From Chlorophyllum brunneum (Eukaryota; Basidiomycota; Agaricomycetes; Agaricales; Agaricaceae), in contig OY756149.1 in NCBI GenBank assembly GCA_963576785.1, positions 1,736,001 to 1,800,000 on the forward strand: 64,000 nt of DNA, written 5' to 3'. Shown piece by piece: positions 35,819-47,043 of this stretch; the stretch's first letter is position 1; every line of letters begins with the position of its first letter. A program made the translations under genes and the position numbers. The notes below the pieces were generated by a model. That model searched no databases and had not been told where the DNA came from. It was given only the letters and a program-made list of their open reading frames with translations.

Positions 35819-37503
35819 TCACATTACATCGTATATCTCGACAATCTCACCCCATTTGTTGTGAATAACTAGTCGGCCGGTTCCTGCTTCAAAACCAAAA
35901 ATTCCGAGCTTTAACCCCATGGCGGTTCCGGGAATATCGCAAGTAGTGAGTGTACACTCCGCCTTAGCGAGATCATCATATGTTGAGGGAAGGACCAAAG
36001 ATGAATGATCCGCCACACAGATATGAAGGACCTCACGATCCAAATGCTTCCAGCACACCACCGACGAACAAAGCCCAGTGTGCACGGCTGCAATAGCCGA
36101 CCCTGGGAACTCGATCACTTTCTTCACGGAAGGCTCCGCAGAATGATCATGAGGGATTTGAGCTGTGGCCAGGTCTCCAGAAGATATGTAAACGATCGTC
36201 GTACTCTGCGTGTTGACAAAAAGAGGGGACCGAGTAGCTCCCAGCAGGGGGCGGAGGTTGATAACCAGGGGTATAGCATATAAGGGGTCCCACTGGTTGT
36301 CCCATCCAGAAGAAACAGTCGGAATAGGGTAGATTACGGTTGATTTTTCGCCAACCACTGCTATTCTATCGTGAGGAAGGATGTAACAATCAGACTGAAA
36401 GTGATGATTAGCAGTCCATTGGGTGCAAACAAACAGTGAGTGACGTACGACGGGAAACACCGCCGGGCCGAGGACGACTGTAACGGGTTGGATATTTTCT
36501 ACCACAAGCAGCTCGGAAACCAAGAAGACATGCATAACCACCGACCGCCGTTGCCCGCTGCTACCACTTCGGGTGCAACCTCGGAAGTGAATCAAATACT
36601 TGTCGTCCATAACGAGTGCACTAGCCGAGCCAGGAAAAACGCCACGAATTGTTTGGAGATGTTCGGCAACCAACGACGCCCCTGCTCCATGTCCAGTCAG
36701 TCGCAGGTCATACAAATGAATCCGCGTCCGCGCTCGCCCAGCTGAGGAGTGAATTAGCAGGGCTTATCAAGGCTCTTGAAGCACGCACGTTCTTCCTCTG
36801 AAAGAAACCCGAGTGTATACAATGCTACTCGTACAGTCAGATAGGCCGCATTAGGATCCACCCACACACTGAAAGTCCCTGGCAGGTCAGGGACCGTTTT
36901 TCCTCTTTCGAATTGAACTAATGTCTTGGGCTCTGGTTGTGCAGCATTCAAGTCGGTCGCGGATAACCTTCCTTCGGTGTTCAGAGACAGCAGCCAACGA
37001 CCACCTGGAAGAAGGGTCCCCCAGAAGTGTGATCCACGTAATGTGCGCTGTCGGAATTTTGGGGCGGTCCCCCAAGCACGGGAAACTCGAGCGTAGCGAA
37101 CGACAAATCCTTCCAGCTCCTCCGTTGTATAGTTATCCACAGGTTCTTCTAGTCTAGATATGACTTGTTGCAATTGGAGGATATGTATTAGGCCCAGCCA
37201 GAGTCGTCTCGATTTGGTCGCGTCACGTAGGGTTCTGCAAGTCTTGGCCAGCGTAATTAGTTCGTGTTCCAACAATACAGGAAGAGTAAGTACCAGACGC
37301 GAGGAAATCAAAGTCTGAATGTCAAGGTAGCTCAAAACTTCCTCCAGCACGTCATGAGGAAGCGAAGCGAGGGTGAGCTTCTGTCCCAGACGAACTGAGA
37401 GAATAGGTCCCAGATAATGAGAGATGCTGTTTGGCCCATAGAGAAAAGCAGGTAGCAGGCTTGACGTTAGTCCGGCTGCACGTTGAAGGGTCCCAGAAAT
37501 CAT
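35819..37503 (-). CDS. Gene A3: F-box protein of the duplicated A family
   Basis: The ATG at 37503 gives MISGTLQRAAGLTSSLLPAF; an upstream ATG at 37521 adds six residues. The F-box is LASLPHDVLEEVLSYLDIQ followed, after the in-frame intron, by TCRTLRDATKSRRLW. Exon 2 (GRARTRIHLYDLRLTGHGAG) and exon 3 (SDCYILPHDRIAVVG) follow with conserved splice sites, and exons 2-3 also read open through the intron. The protein ends EIVEIYDVM at 35819. No lesion is seen. It is followed downstream by the broken B2. Its wording differs from A1, A2 and A4 throughout (for example HILQLQQVISRLEEP), so it is not a recent conversion product. Confidence 0.76.
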
Positions 37504-38226
37504 GCCGAACTTCATGTCCAAGAAGGCACAACAGACGAACCTGGCGCTTACTACCCGTCACTTCTCACGACATCACATTAATCACAGATCACGCATCAGG
37601 TGTATCAGTAGTATCCAACACGGAGCATGGTGATAATTTCACGTTCAGATCGCAAGTAGGCATTACATTACGATGGTGGCGAGGTAGAAAATGATGGTTG
37701 TGAGGAAGACGAGCGAAAGATTGATCATTAGAGGACGGTGAGCTATCTGAATTGCATAGTGGCTGGTGCTGACTAGAAGATGTCAGGCTGTCAAGGACAT
37801 AGGCCGGCTCGGAAAAGCGGACCAACACCGAAACGTATTGGATGGACTCTCGGATGTCGATAGGTGCATGCCTCCTCACTAGACGTTAGGACGATACGAA
37901 TGGAGACTGATTTAATGCTGCTTACAGTGGTCTTATTGCCAAGGATGATGCCGAACGCTCTGGGAAATCAGTCCCTGGGATGCGAGTGGAGACAGTTGAG
38001 AAATTTACTTGAACAACGCGAAAAAACTAGTGAGCCTTACAATGTAAGGGGACAGTGACAGAAGGGAACTCTGCATAGGACTGTCGTTACAAAATACTTT
38101 GCTTTCCACTTCCATTATAGGGGTCATAAAACGGTGGATGTTCAAGTCCTCCAAGCCGAGTAGGCCGGAGAATTGTCCTGGAAAACGGTGAAGGGCTGGA
38201 CAACCAGACTCGGGACAGAACAAAAC
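37504..38226. other. Intergenic region of the array without a supported gene
   Basis: Includes the A3 promoter. A stretch near 37795-37865 (CACCGAAACGTATTGGATGG, TGTCGATAGGTGCATGCC) resembles sequence at about 28790-28835 upstream of A1, so parts of this interval also belong to the duplicated unit. Confidence 0.35.
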
Positions 38227-38679
38227 TCATATTATATCGTATATCTCAATTCGATGTTCAGAGACAGCAGCCAACAACCACCTGGAAGGAGGGTCCCCCA
38301 GAAGTACGATCCACGTAAAGTGCGCCGCCGGAAGTTTGGGGCCGTCCCCACACACAAGAACTCGAGCGTAGCGAATGACAAATCCCTCCAGCTCCTCAGT
38401 AGTATAGTTATCCACAGGCTCTTCCAGCTTGGCCATAACTTGCTGTGGCTGGAGGTCATGTATGATGCCCAGCCAGAGGCATCGCAACTTAGTCGCGTCA
38501 CACAGTATCCTACAGGTCTGAGTCATTGTGGGCAATTCACGGTACAATAGGACTGGAAAAATAAATACCAGATGCAAGGAAACCAGGTTTTGAAGGTCGA
38601 GGTAACTCAAAACTTCCTCTAGCACATGCAAAGTGAGGGTGAGCTTCTGTGCTGGATGGAATGCAAGCATGGGCCTCAA
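38227..38679 (-). pseudogene. A-family fragment with a large internal deletion
   Basis: Carries the F-box region (LHVLEEVLSYLDLQNLVS, TCRILCDATKLRCLWLG) and the VDNYTTEELEGF block, then a frame change, then joins directly to the last codons of the family (RIEIYDII). About 1 kb of the normal gene between the LLSLN block and EIYD is missing. The F-box itself has lost its SLPHD segment. It is not expected to be functional. Confidence 0.72.
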
Positions 38680-39296
38680 GTAATTTGAAATGCTGCTATA
38701 GAAGCAGGCAGGTAAAATCAGACGTCAATCCAGTGCAATGGTGGAGAGACCTGCGTTCTGCGAACTATTTCCTTCAAATTTCCCACGGAAAATCCATTGA
38801 TGGCGAAACGCAGCAGACTACCCGTCCAAGGTTTGGCAAACTTGAAAGCGAGGGTGGAGCGACCCAGATCTACACAAATGAGATGAGAAAGAAAAACGGA
38901 GACTTGAAACTAGAGAAAAAACACAGTGATTATGATACGGAACGAAGTGATAGAAATATAGGAACAGTGAGGCAAGTATATTTAACAATGGAAACCATGG
39001 TATGTATATATTGGCAGGTTCAAGAAAGGCTGACATAAACTGAGCAGCAATTAAGGGCAATCGAGACCTTAAAGGTATGCCATTGAGAGCTGCTCTTTAA
39101 GTCGTCTCCTGGTTGTAATAGCACGGGGCCCCTTTGCAATTCATGAAATGAATGAAATTAGCCGGAAGACTATGCAATTCACGGTCACAGAACATGACGG
39201 GTAGTGGAGTTGCGTCAACAACTTGGTCCTGGTCATCACTGGCTCGAACGATTCGCGGCATACCTTGAGGTTGATCAAGCACGATAAAGACAGGAA
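38680..39296. other. Intergenic region; short repeat shared with 44350-44397
   Basis: Mostly AT-rich with no gene. At 39263-39299 the words CTTGAGGTTGATCAAGCA and ACAGGAAAC match, in the same orientation, 44361-44396 upstream of the intact epimerase, although the epimerase copies themselves are inverted relative to each other. Confidence 0.4.
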
Positions 39297-40163
39297 ACCA
39301 GGTTAAGATTTATTGCTATAACATCCGAACGCCACCTGTGTCAAGTTAATGGGCGTAACAATTTTCTCTCGACTATTTAGCCTTGACCTGTAAACGGTCG
39401 TAACATGTCCCAGCTTTTGAGCAGTGCTCTGCGCGTGCATCAACGGAACGAGCGCTATCAAAACTTCTGTCAACAGTTCACCAGGATATCCTTGATCACC
39501 ATCCGGAGAGACTAAGCGGAACAACGCGTATGTTTTTACAGGAAGAGCGCGAATCCGCTCTACCTCAGTCTTGGAGAACAGCTGAGGTGCTTCTTCGTTT
39601 GAGAGGATAGTCCATACAACGGCATCGAATCCCACTGGGCCTCCATGCAGAGAGACCTTGGGGTTCTCTATCATGCGAGATCTTGAGTCGCCACCAGATA
39701 AGATACTGACAGGCAGCGTACCATTGGCTTTGGCTTCGAATCTGCTCTGGAAACCCTTCCAGTTGAGAATGTGCGTTCCAGCGGGGATTCAGTTGGAATA
39801 TCGTCCTACGACCTTATTCGTATACTTCTGAGTGATATGATCTACTGGGTTCTCAGGGCCAATAACGATGTCGTTTTCCTGGACAAGCTATGGGTCATTT
39901 GCTTCAATGATTTAATCTTCGAAACTTACATGCCCACCGGCTAGGACAATCAACCTGTGAAATGTGAGACCCCGAGGCAATATCTGGCGAAGATGTCAAG
40001 GGTAGTGAATTTTTGAATGTTGGGTATGACCACCAGGATCTCGAAATCGCACCTTCACAGCTAGAAGGGGCTTGTCCCCTGGTAGTTCCAAGCGGATGGG
40101 TGTATTATCAGTCATTTCTAGGTAGAGATGACTGTAGAAAACATGTGATAAGGAAGTCTTGAC
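39297..40163 (-). pseudogene. Truncated inverted copy of the aldose 1-epimerase gene
   Basis: About 0.87 kb matching the promoter and first three exons of the intact gene at 44505-45366, in opposite orientation. It encodes the block MIENPKVSLHGGPVGFDA (39674 leftward) and continues to INLTQ at about 39330, then ends where the next intron begins. The C-terminal half is missing, so the protein would lack part of the active site. The reading frame is otherwise open, with one extra Glu (SNEEAPQLF), which points to a recent duplication. Confidence 0.82.
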
Positions 40164-40171
40164 TCCCAGGT

Positions 40172-40287
40172 GTCTCTTTGTAACTACTGAAGAGCTCTAA
40201 CAGTCCTCCGAAGAATACCCTGGAAAAGCTTCGAGGAGTGACCGACCCGGGGATCCTAACTGTACAGGTCCATGTGAATAACCCCAA
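40172..40287 (-). repeat. Conserved block downstream of B3 (copy 3 of 3)
   Basis: Third copy of the block at 24068, nearly identical to the one at 33583-33690. It abuts the truncated epimerase copy, which marks the junction of the duplicated unit. Confidence 0.78.
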
Positions 40288-42056
40288 TCAGGTGACCACA
40301 TTATGACCTACCCAGTAGACGAGCATGCGCAATATTTGATGGATTGTTTCCGGTCTGTGATCGGGATCAACAAGGACATCCGTGTAGTGGCAAGTCCGTT
40401 TGTTCGCGATGCGACAGTCTACGCATCCGAACATCCAAGCTTCACCCGTGGTAAGGACGAACTTAATGACTAGTTCGGAGTCCCTGAAATCGCCCTCTTC
40501 TTTGAGGCGTTTTCTGTACTTGTCGTGAGTTTGATGGGGCATACGCTGTTGCGATACATTGACCCACGGCTTGATATATGTGTTTCGTCAGTGCCTGAGC
40601 CGCACCTGACCTTGAAGGGTGTACCTTTTTGGCCTCGACGAATATGAAGTCCCAGTTGCATCCGCGATAATTCATCTCATTGTCAAGGTCGCGGAAATTC
40701 CTGACCCATGCAGGGGGACAATTCCTGCGGATGGTACGTTAGCCACGACGATGCCACGATTTTAGTTCCCTTAAATGAGCTACTTACCGAGATGTTCAAG
40801 GCCGGGGAAGTCATCGGTCGTCCTTTCCGCCCTTGGCGTTCTCGTTGGCATTGGCAGTGTAACCAGACAATAGTCAACACTTCCAGACAGGAAAGTGGAA
40901 TATTTTACGTAGCCTGAGATCGAGAGCCTGTTCTCATCTGCGCTCCTCTCTCCCGAGCGCACCGCCAGGCCGAGCTGATCAATGAAAGAGACTTCGATCG
41001 ATGAGTGCTTGTCCCGGAGGGCTGCATCCTCTTCCTTTCCTTTGTCTTCAATGCGAAGACCCTTGCCTTCATCCTCATCCCCAAGATCGTCCTCTCCGCC
41101 TCCGACACTATCTCTAGTGTTCAAGTTCTCTTTTCCGCCCTTCTTCGTTGAAATCCGCTCCTGCCCACTTGCCAGGATGGTTTCAAGTAACACCCATGCT
41201 TCTGAACCCGATGTTTCCTCCGAAAGTAATTTCAAAAATCCGCTCAAGTGAGCATCTATCTTAACACGTGCATAGACTTCTTTCTGAGAACGTGTCAGTT
41301 CCGTGGACTCTACAACGCAGGAATTCAAGCGGCTCACATCTTTCGAAAATGATAGTATCGGTGTTAAATGGTCCTTGATCATCGCGACAGCTGCAATGCA
41401 TGCGGGCCATTCTGGATTTCGGAGAGATGCAACAATGCCCCGTTGGTCACGAATCGTCGCTCGTCCTTCGGGGCCAAAGATACTCTCGAAGTCGTCAAGA
41501 GTCTCTAAGGAAGAGAGCACTTCAAAGACAGATGGACAAGATCTGTTGTCCATCAAGCATATACCAAGCTGGTACATATGTTTTTGCTGCAGGTTTGATA
41601 ACGAGATGCGCTGGATATATGGTGTTAGGAAATGTTCAAATATATGAATGCAACGAACCGTAACATAACAACTGTTGAATCTGTAGCAAGACTTTCGATC
41701 CTTGCGATCTCCTCAATAACTGCCAAGAATTCCTTTGCAATGTAGGTTACCTCTGCAAGGTCAGAGGATTCCTTGAGCTTCCCAATCAGATCCTTAACTT
41801 TCTTCTCCCCAATCAGGTCTCGAACAAGTGGGTATAGCGACTTGAACGTTTCACTGCTCTTTCGGACTTCTTCCTTTACTTTCTTCATGCCACTTGGGTG
41901 ACCTGAACCAGCGAAAAATATTTTCATAAGAACAAATTGAGTGCCTAGTGCAGGCAGGTCGCAAAAGAACACACCAATACCAAGACCCCTTTGTCCCTCG
42001 TGTTTGGTCCTCTCATCGATGTCTAGATTCCGCTTCTGATGTTTTTTATGCGGCAT
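40288..42056 (-). pseudogene. Gene B3: probably broken copy of the nuclease-like B family
   Basis: The ATG at 42056 gives MPHKKHQKRNLDIDERTK. The N-terminal and linker regions are open through KYSTFLSGSVDYCLVTLP. At the start of the next exon one base is missing relative to B2 (about 40716), so splicing at the conserved sites shifts the frame before NWDFIFVEAKKV. The following intron has shrunk to 31 nt (40514-40544, donor GTATGC, acceptor TACAG), below the usual lower limit for fungi; if it is not removed, the last exon is lost. The final exon (RLKEEGDFRDSELVIKFVL) is open. Alternative splicing could in principle rescue it, so I call it probably, not certainly, broken. Confidence 0.62.
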
Positions 42057-42459
42057 TGAGTACAGGAAATAGTTTTAAGTTCTGGAGGAACAAAGCGATG
42101 GGAGCGAGGATAAGATGATCGGTTCACAGTTGTAGTGTTCAACTTCCTTGCCGTGGTATGATGTACCCGGGCGGTATGTCGCCCACGTTCACGACATTTT
42201 ATCAACGCCTATCAGCCCTTACACATATATCTATATGTGTTACGGGTCGACGGGAATCAGCGGGTCATCATATTTGTTCCGAGGTTTGAGAGCGGGGGCA
42301 CCTCCAGGATTAGCTGAGTACGAAATAAGCAGTACAAAAAGTGCGGCTTTGCGGGATCGCAGCCGTCTACGTAAAGTTGTGATGGGTTTTCATGTTCGCG
42401 TGCCGCACAATGTGGAGGCCTCGTGCGATGGGGACATAGCAGCAGAACGCAAGAAAATT
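42057..42459 (-). promoter_or_regulatory. Interval between A4 stop and B3 start
   Basis: Third copy of the A-B interval. Near the B start the words GGTTCACAGTTG and CGTGGTATG match the B2 interval. No gene is seen. Confidence 0.4.
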
Positions 42460-44147
42460 TCATATCACGTCGTATATCTCGACAATCTCGGCCCATTCGT
42501 TATGAACGACTAGGCGACCGATTCCTGCTTCAAAACCAAAAATTCCGAGGTCCACTCCCACCGCAGTTCCAGGAATATCGCAGGTGGTGAGTTTCCAATC
42601 CACCCCGCCGAGGTCATCGTGTGTCGAGCGAAGGGCCAAAGATGAATGGTCTGCGACACAGACATGAAGAATTTTACGATCCCGGTCCCTCCGGCAGACC
42701 ACAGAGGAAGAAAGTCCGGTGCGTACAGCTGCAGTATCCGAATGTGGGAACTTGACCATTTGCTTCACGGAAGGCTCGGCAGAATGATCATGGGGGATAT
42801 GAACTGTGGCCAGATGTCCAGAAGATACGTAAACGATTGTCGTGCTCTCTGCGTTCACAAAAAGAGAAGATCGAGTAGTACCCAATAAAGGACTAGGGTT
42901 AACCTCGAGGGGTATAGTACACAGGGGGGCCGACTGGTTGTCCCACCCAGGGGAAACGGTTGGAATAGAGTAGATTGTAGTTGATTTTTTACCAACGACG
43001 GCTATACGGTCGTAAGGAAGAATATAACAATCATACTGGGGATAATTATCAACAGCTGTTCAATGGGTCTTCAAACGATTGTAACGTACGACAGGATATA
43101 TCTCTGGGCCCAGGACGACTGTGACAGGTCGGACATTTTCTAGCGCAAGAAGCTGGGAAATCAAGAAGACATGTATAACGACCGACCGCAGTCTTTTGAT
43201 GTGACCGCTGCGGGTACAGCCTCGGAACTGGATCAAGTACTTGTCACTCAGAGCGAGTCCGCTAGCCGACCCAGGAAATACTCCGTGAATTGTGTGTAGA
43301 TGTTGGGTGACCAACGACGCTTCCGCTCCATGTCCAGTCAGTCGCACCTCATACAGATGAATCCGAGTCCGCGCTTGCCCGGCTGAGGGGCGAGTCAGTG
43401 AGACTCATCAAAGCTCATTATTAGGCACGTACGATCATGCTCTGAGAGAAATCCGAGCGTATACAATGCAATTCGGCAAGTCAGATAGGCAGCACTGGGA
43501 TCCACCCACACAGTGAAAAGTCCTGGCAGGTCAGAGACTGTCTTGCCCTTTTCGATCTGAACTAACGTCTTTGACTCCGGCTGTGCGGCATTTAAATCTG
43601 TCGCCGACAACTTTCCTTCGGTATTAAGAGACAGCAACCAGCGACCACCTGGAAGGAGGGTCCCCCAGAAGTACGATCCACGTAAAGTGCGCCGCCGGAA
43701 GTTTGGGATAGTGTCCCAAGCGCAACAGACTCGAGCGTAGCGAACAATAAATCCCTCCAGTTCCTCAGTAGTGTAGTTATCCACAGGCTCTTCTAGCCTG
43801 GATATGACTTGCTGTGACTGGAGGTCGCGTATGATGTCCAGCCAGAGGCGTCGCGATCTAGTTGCGGCATGTAGTGTCTTGCAGGCCTTAGTCGATAGAG
43901 TCAGTTCATGCCGCAAAAAAACAGGAAAAATAAATACCAGACGTGAAGAGACTAAAGTCCGAATGTCGACATAGCTCAATACTTCCTCCAGCACGTCATG
44001 AGGAAGCGAAGCGAGGGTGATTTTCTGTCCCGAACAAAATGAGAGGATAGGCTGCAGGTAATGAGAAAGGCTGGCAGGTCCACGGAGAAAAGTAGGTAAC
44101 AAGCTTGAAGTTAGTCCGACTACATGTTGAAGAGTCCCAGAAACCAT
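42460..44147 (-). CDS. Gene A4: F-box protein of the duplicated A family
   Basis: The ATG at 44147 gives MVSGTLQHVVGLTSSLLPTF; an in-frame ATG at 44201 would add 18 residues. The F-box is LASLPHDVLEEVLSYVDIR, continued as TCKTLHA-type sequence (KACKTLHAATRSRRLW) around the in-frame intron. Exon 2 (GQARTRIHLYEVRLTGHGAE) starts after an intron ending CCTCAG. Exon 3 begins YDCYILPYDRIAVVG after a roughly 58-nt intron and runs without a break to EIVEIYDVI at 42460. All splice signals are intact. B3 lies downstream and the intact epimerase upstream, divergently oriented. Confidence 0.77.
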
Positions 44148-44556
44148 GCCTCTGGTTAGAACGTGAATGCAGAAACACACGGAACGAACCCAGCGCTTCA
44201 TTTAGTAATTTCTCACGACATCCTCTCACCAACACAGAACCCGATCTATACTAAGCCGTCTACCCTTTGTGTTAGTAACCCTTCGTAAATGTGACAGACT
44301 TGCACTGCATGGTGAATAGAGGAGCAAGAAATTTCGTAGATCTCAATGTAACATGGTACCTCAAGGTTGATCAAGCATAATAAACACAGGAAACTACACC
44401 GTGACCGAAATACAACTTGGACTGTTGAACTGTCCTGCATACCGGGCCGTTGACGTCTCATCATCTGACTACAATTTTACTGTTGTCATTAACACAGATA
44501 GATGACTTCCTTATCTAACAGATTCACATGTTTTCTACAGCTATCTCTACCCATAA
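44148..44556. promoter_or_regulatory. Divergent interval between A4 and the aldose 1-epimerase gene
   Basis: A head-to-head promoter region of about 410 bp. Bases 44505-44556 are the epimerase upstream sequence that was copied in inverted orientation to about 40112-40163 and partly to 33540. The rest shows no gene. Confidence 0.45.
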
Positions 44557-46292
44557 ATGACTGATAATACACCCATCCGCTTGGAACTACCAGGGGACAA
44601 GCCCCTTCTAGCTGTGGAGGTGCGATTTCGAGATCCTGGTAGTCACAGCCAACATTCAGAAATCCACCACCCTTGACATCTTCGCCAGATATTGCCTCGG
44701 GGTCTCACATTTCACAGGTTGATTGTCCTAGCCGGTGGGCATGTAAGTTTCGAAGATTAAATCATTGAAGCAAATGACCCATAGCTTGTCCAGGAAAACG
44801 ACATCGTTATTGGCCCTGAGAACCCAGTAGATCATATCACTCAGAAGTATACAAATACGGTTATAGGACGATATTCCAACCGAATCCCTGCTGGAACGCA
44901 CATTCTCAACCGGAAGGGTTTCCAGAGCAGATTCGAAGCCAAAGCCAATGGTACGCTGCCTGTCAGTATCTTATCTGGTAGCGACTCAAGATCTCGCATG
45001 ATAGAGAACCCCAAGGTCTCTCTGCATGGAGGCCCAGTGGGATTCGATGCCGTTGTATGGACTATCCTCTCAAACGAAGCACCTCAGTTGTTCTCCAAGT
45101 CTGAGGTAGAGCGGATTCGCGCTCTTTCCGTAAAAACATACGCGTTGTTCCGCTTAGTCTCTCCGGATGGTGATCAAGGATATCCTGGTGAACTCTTGAC
45201 AGAAGTTTTGATAGCGCTCGTTCCCTTCATGCACGCACAGAGCACTGCTAAAAAGCTGGGACATGTTACGATCGTTTACAGGTCAAGACTAAATAGCCGA
45301 GAGAAAATTGTTACGCCCACTAACTTGACACAGGTGGCCTTTGGATGTTATGGCAATAAGTCTTAACCTAACAACAGTCTCACTAGCATTGGGGCTTCAA
45401 TCTGAACGCAAGCTTGGGCGATGGTCGCCAGCCAGGGACTTCATCTGTCAAGGATCATACACTTGTCATTAAGGTGAGTGTAAAACCGGATGACATTGAG
45501 TACGCTATCTCAATATTTGATCTAGGCGGACAGTATTGCGAAATTAGGCGACTTTACCCTTTCTACTGGCCAATATACACCCATTTCTTCTGTACCAGCC
45601 TACGATTTCCAGAAGTCAAAATTGATTGGAAAAGACTTTCCTGCTGGAGGGTACAGTAAGTCTTTATACCACACGGACGTGCATACCAGAATGCTGACCC
45701 TCCACGAGACGATTATTTCCGTTTCATCAACTCCATGGTCTATCCCTTACCCACGCGCTTGCCCCTTTCTGACTTGGAGAACCTGAACTCATTGGATGCT
45801 ATTCTGACTCAAGAAACCCTAAATGCCTCTTCGTCTGTCCGACTCTCGTCCGAAAAATCGGGCATCGCACTCGAATTTTTCTCCAACCGTGCGTGAGGGT
45901 GTACTTAATGAAGAGCTCTTGACTACAGCTCTCTAGAACACGGCGTTATGTTTTATTCCAACAATCTGACTACCCCTGCCATGGGTGCCAGGAAGCTCAT
46001 TCATGGCGGTTCAGGAATAAGCGGCCATGGGGATTCCTATGGTCCCGGAAGTATGCCCTTCCACGACCCACTTCATGTTTCCATCACGGACTGATACACC
46101 TAATAGCAGCAGCCTTCCTCGAATTCCACGATGTATGCAATTTTAACTCGTCGACCTCACCTATAACTGACTCGACCCTCGTAGCCTTTGGCCGCATTCC
46201 TACAGTCAGAGAACAGGGACGCGGAGGATACCCTGATTACCTCTGACGAATTATACAACAACTTCGTTCGCTTGGAAATTAGCCCCTCATGA
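44557..46292 (+). CDS. Aldose 1-epimerase (galactose mutarotase-like)
   Basis: Interconverts alpha and beta anomers of aldoses in sugar metabolism. The ATG at 44557 gives MTDNTPIRLELPGDKPLLAV. After a first intron, GLTFHRLIVLAGGH and, past a second (about 44742-44788), ENDIVIGPENPVDHITQKYTNT follow, then IGRYSNRIPAGTH and VSLHGGPVGFDAVVW, which correspond to the family's NRI and LHGG blocks with the conserved substrate-binding His. Later exons give NLTQHWGFNLNASLGDG, GKDFPAGGYNHFYLLD and EHGVMFYSNNLTTPAMGARK; the end is VRLEISPS with TGA at 46290-46292. About eight exons. The splice joins I tested keep the frame. The 5' half has been duplicated twice into the neighbouring array in inverted orientation. 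Confidence 0.86.
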
Positions 46293-47043
46293 AGACATGA
46301 GGTACTACTGTGCGTCCAAACCTGAACCTGAAACACGGAAATAAGATTTCGGAAATTGACAGTGTAATTAGACGTGTGTTCGATTACGTGTTGAGGATCT
46401 CCAGATACTGTATATGCCAAGCTTCGTGGTTCTTGAAAGCATTTAATTCCCCAATTTCTCACAAAGATCCCAAAAAAAGATGACACAATAAATAATTGAG
46501 TATATACAAACCCGATGCCATTGACAAAAAAAAGAATTGTAATTAAGGTATCCAAACTAGAGAGAAAGCGACAAAACAATAACGTTACGAGGGTGGTATG
46601 GTATACTACTTGTGTAGAATTTCACAGAAAACTTGTCAGAGGTGGGGGGGAGAAGGGAACGGATGAAAGAAATGACGAGAGGACGGGGGACGGGGTTGGT
46701 AAATACAAATTGCAAACAATTCCAAAAACAAAACGAGCGAAAGAAAACATTTTGAAAGCTAGCAAGTAAGCAAACGATGACTATGATACGGAATTGGGGA
46801 TTGGGGGGAGTTGAACGATATATGTGTATGTCCGGGAAAGCGTTCAGAGGTGGGTGTATATGAGAAGTGATGGTAATGATTGTCAAGTATCGAAATTTTT
46901 TGAGGGGGGATAATGTGGAAGACTTCCTAACAAAGTCTTCTCGTGTTCTTGTTGGGGATGGTGGAATTGAATGGACGTATGACCGAGGCATGGCGTCTAT
47001 ATGGGTTCGAAAATCTTGAGTCCAGGACGTAAAACAACAAACC
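46293..47043. other. Convergent 3' region between epimerase and HSP20-type genes
   Basis: AT-rich 750 bp between two convergent genes, expected to hold both 3' untranslated regions. Frames here (for example 46515-46769 and 46557-47093) are Lys-rich or low-complexity, overlap on opposite strands, and show no domain. Confidence 0.45.

Noticed and set aside
36286..36715. Continuous reading of A3 exons 2 and 3 as one exon
   Set aside because: The intron in A3 happens to be in frame, but conserved splice sites in A1, A2 and A4 and the PSDCY junction support removal.
24068..40460. Regularly repeated blocks considered as a CRISPR array
   Set aside because: Three copies thousands of bases apart in a eukaryotic segmental duplication; no short repeat-spacer structure.
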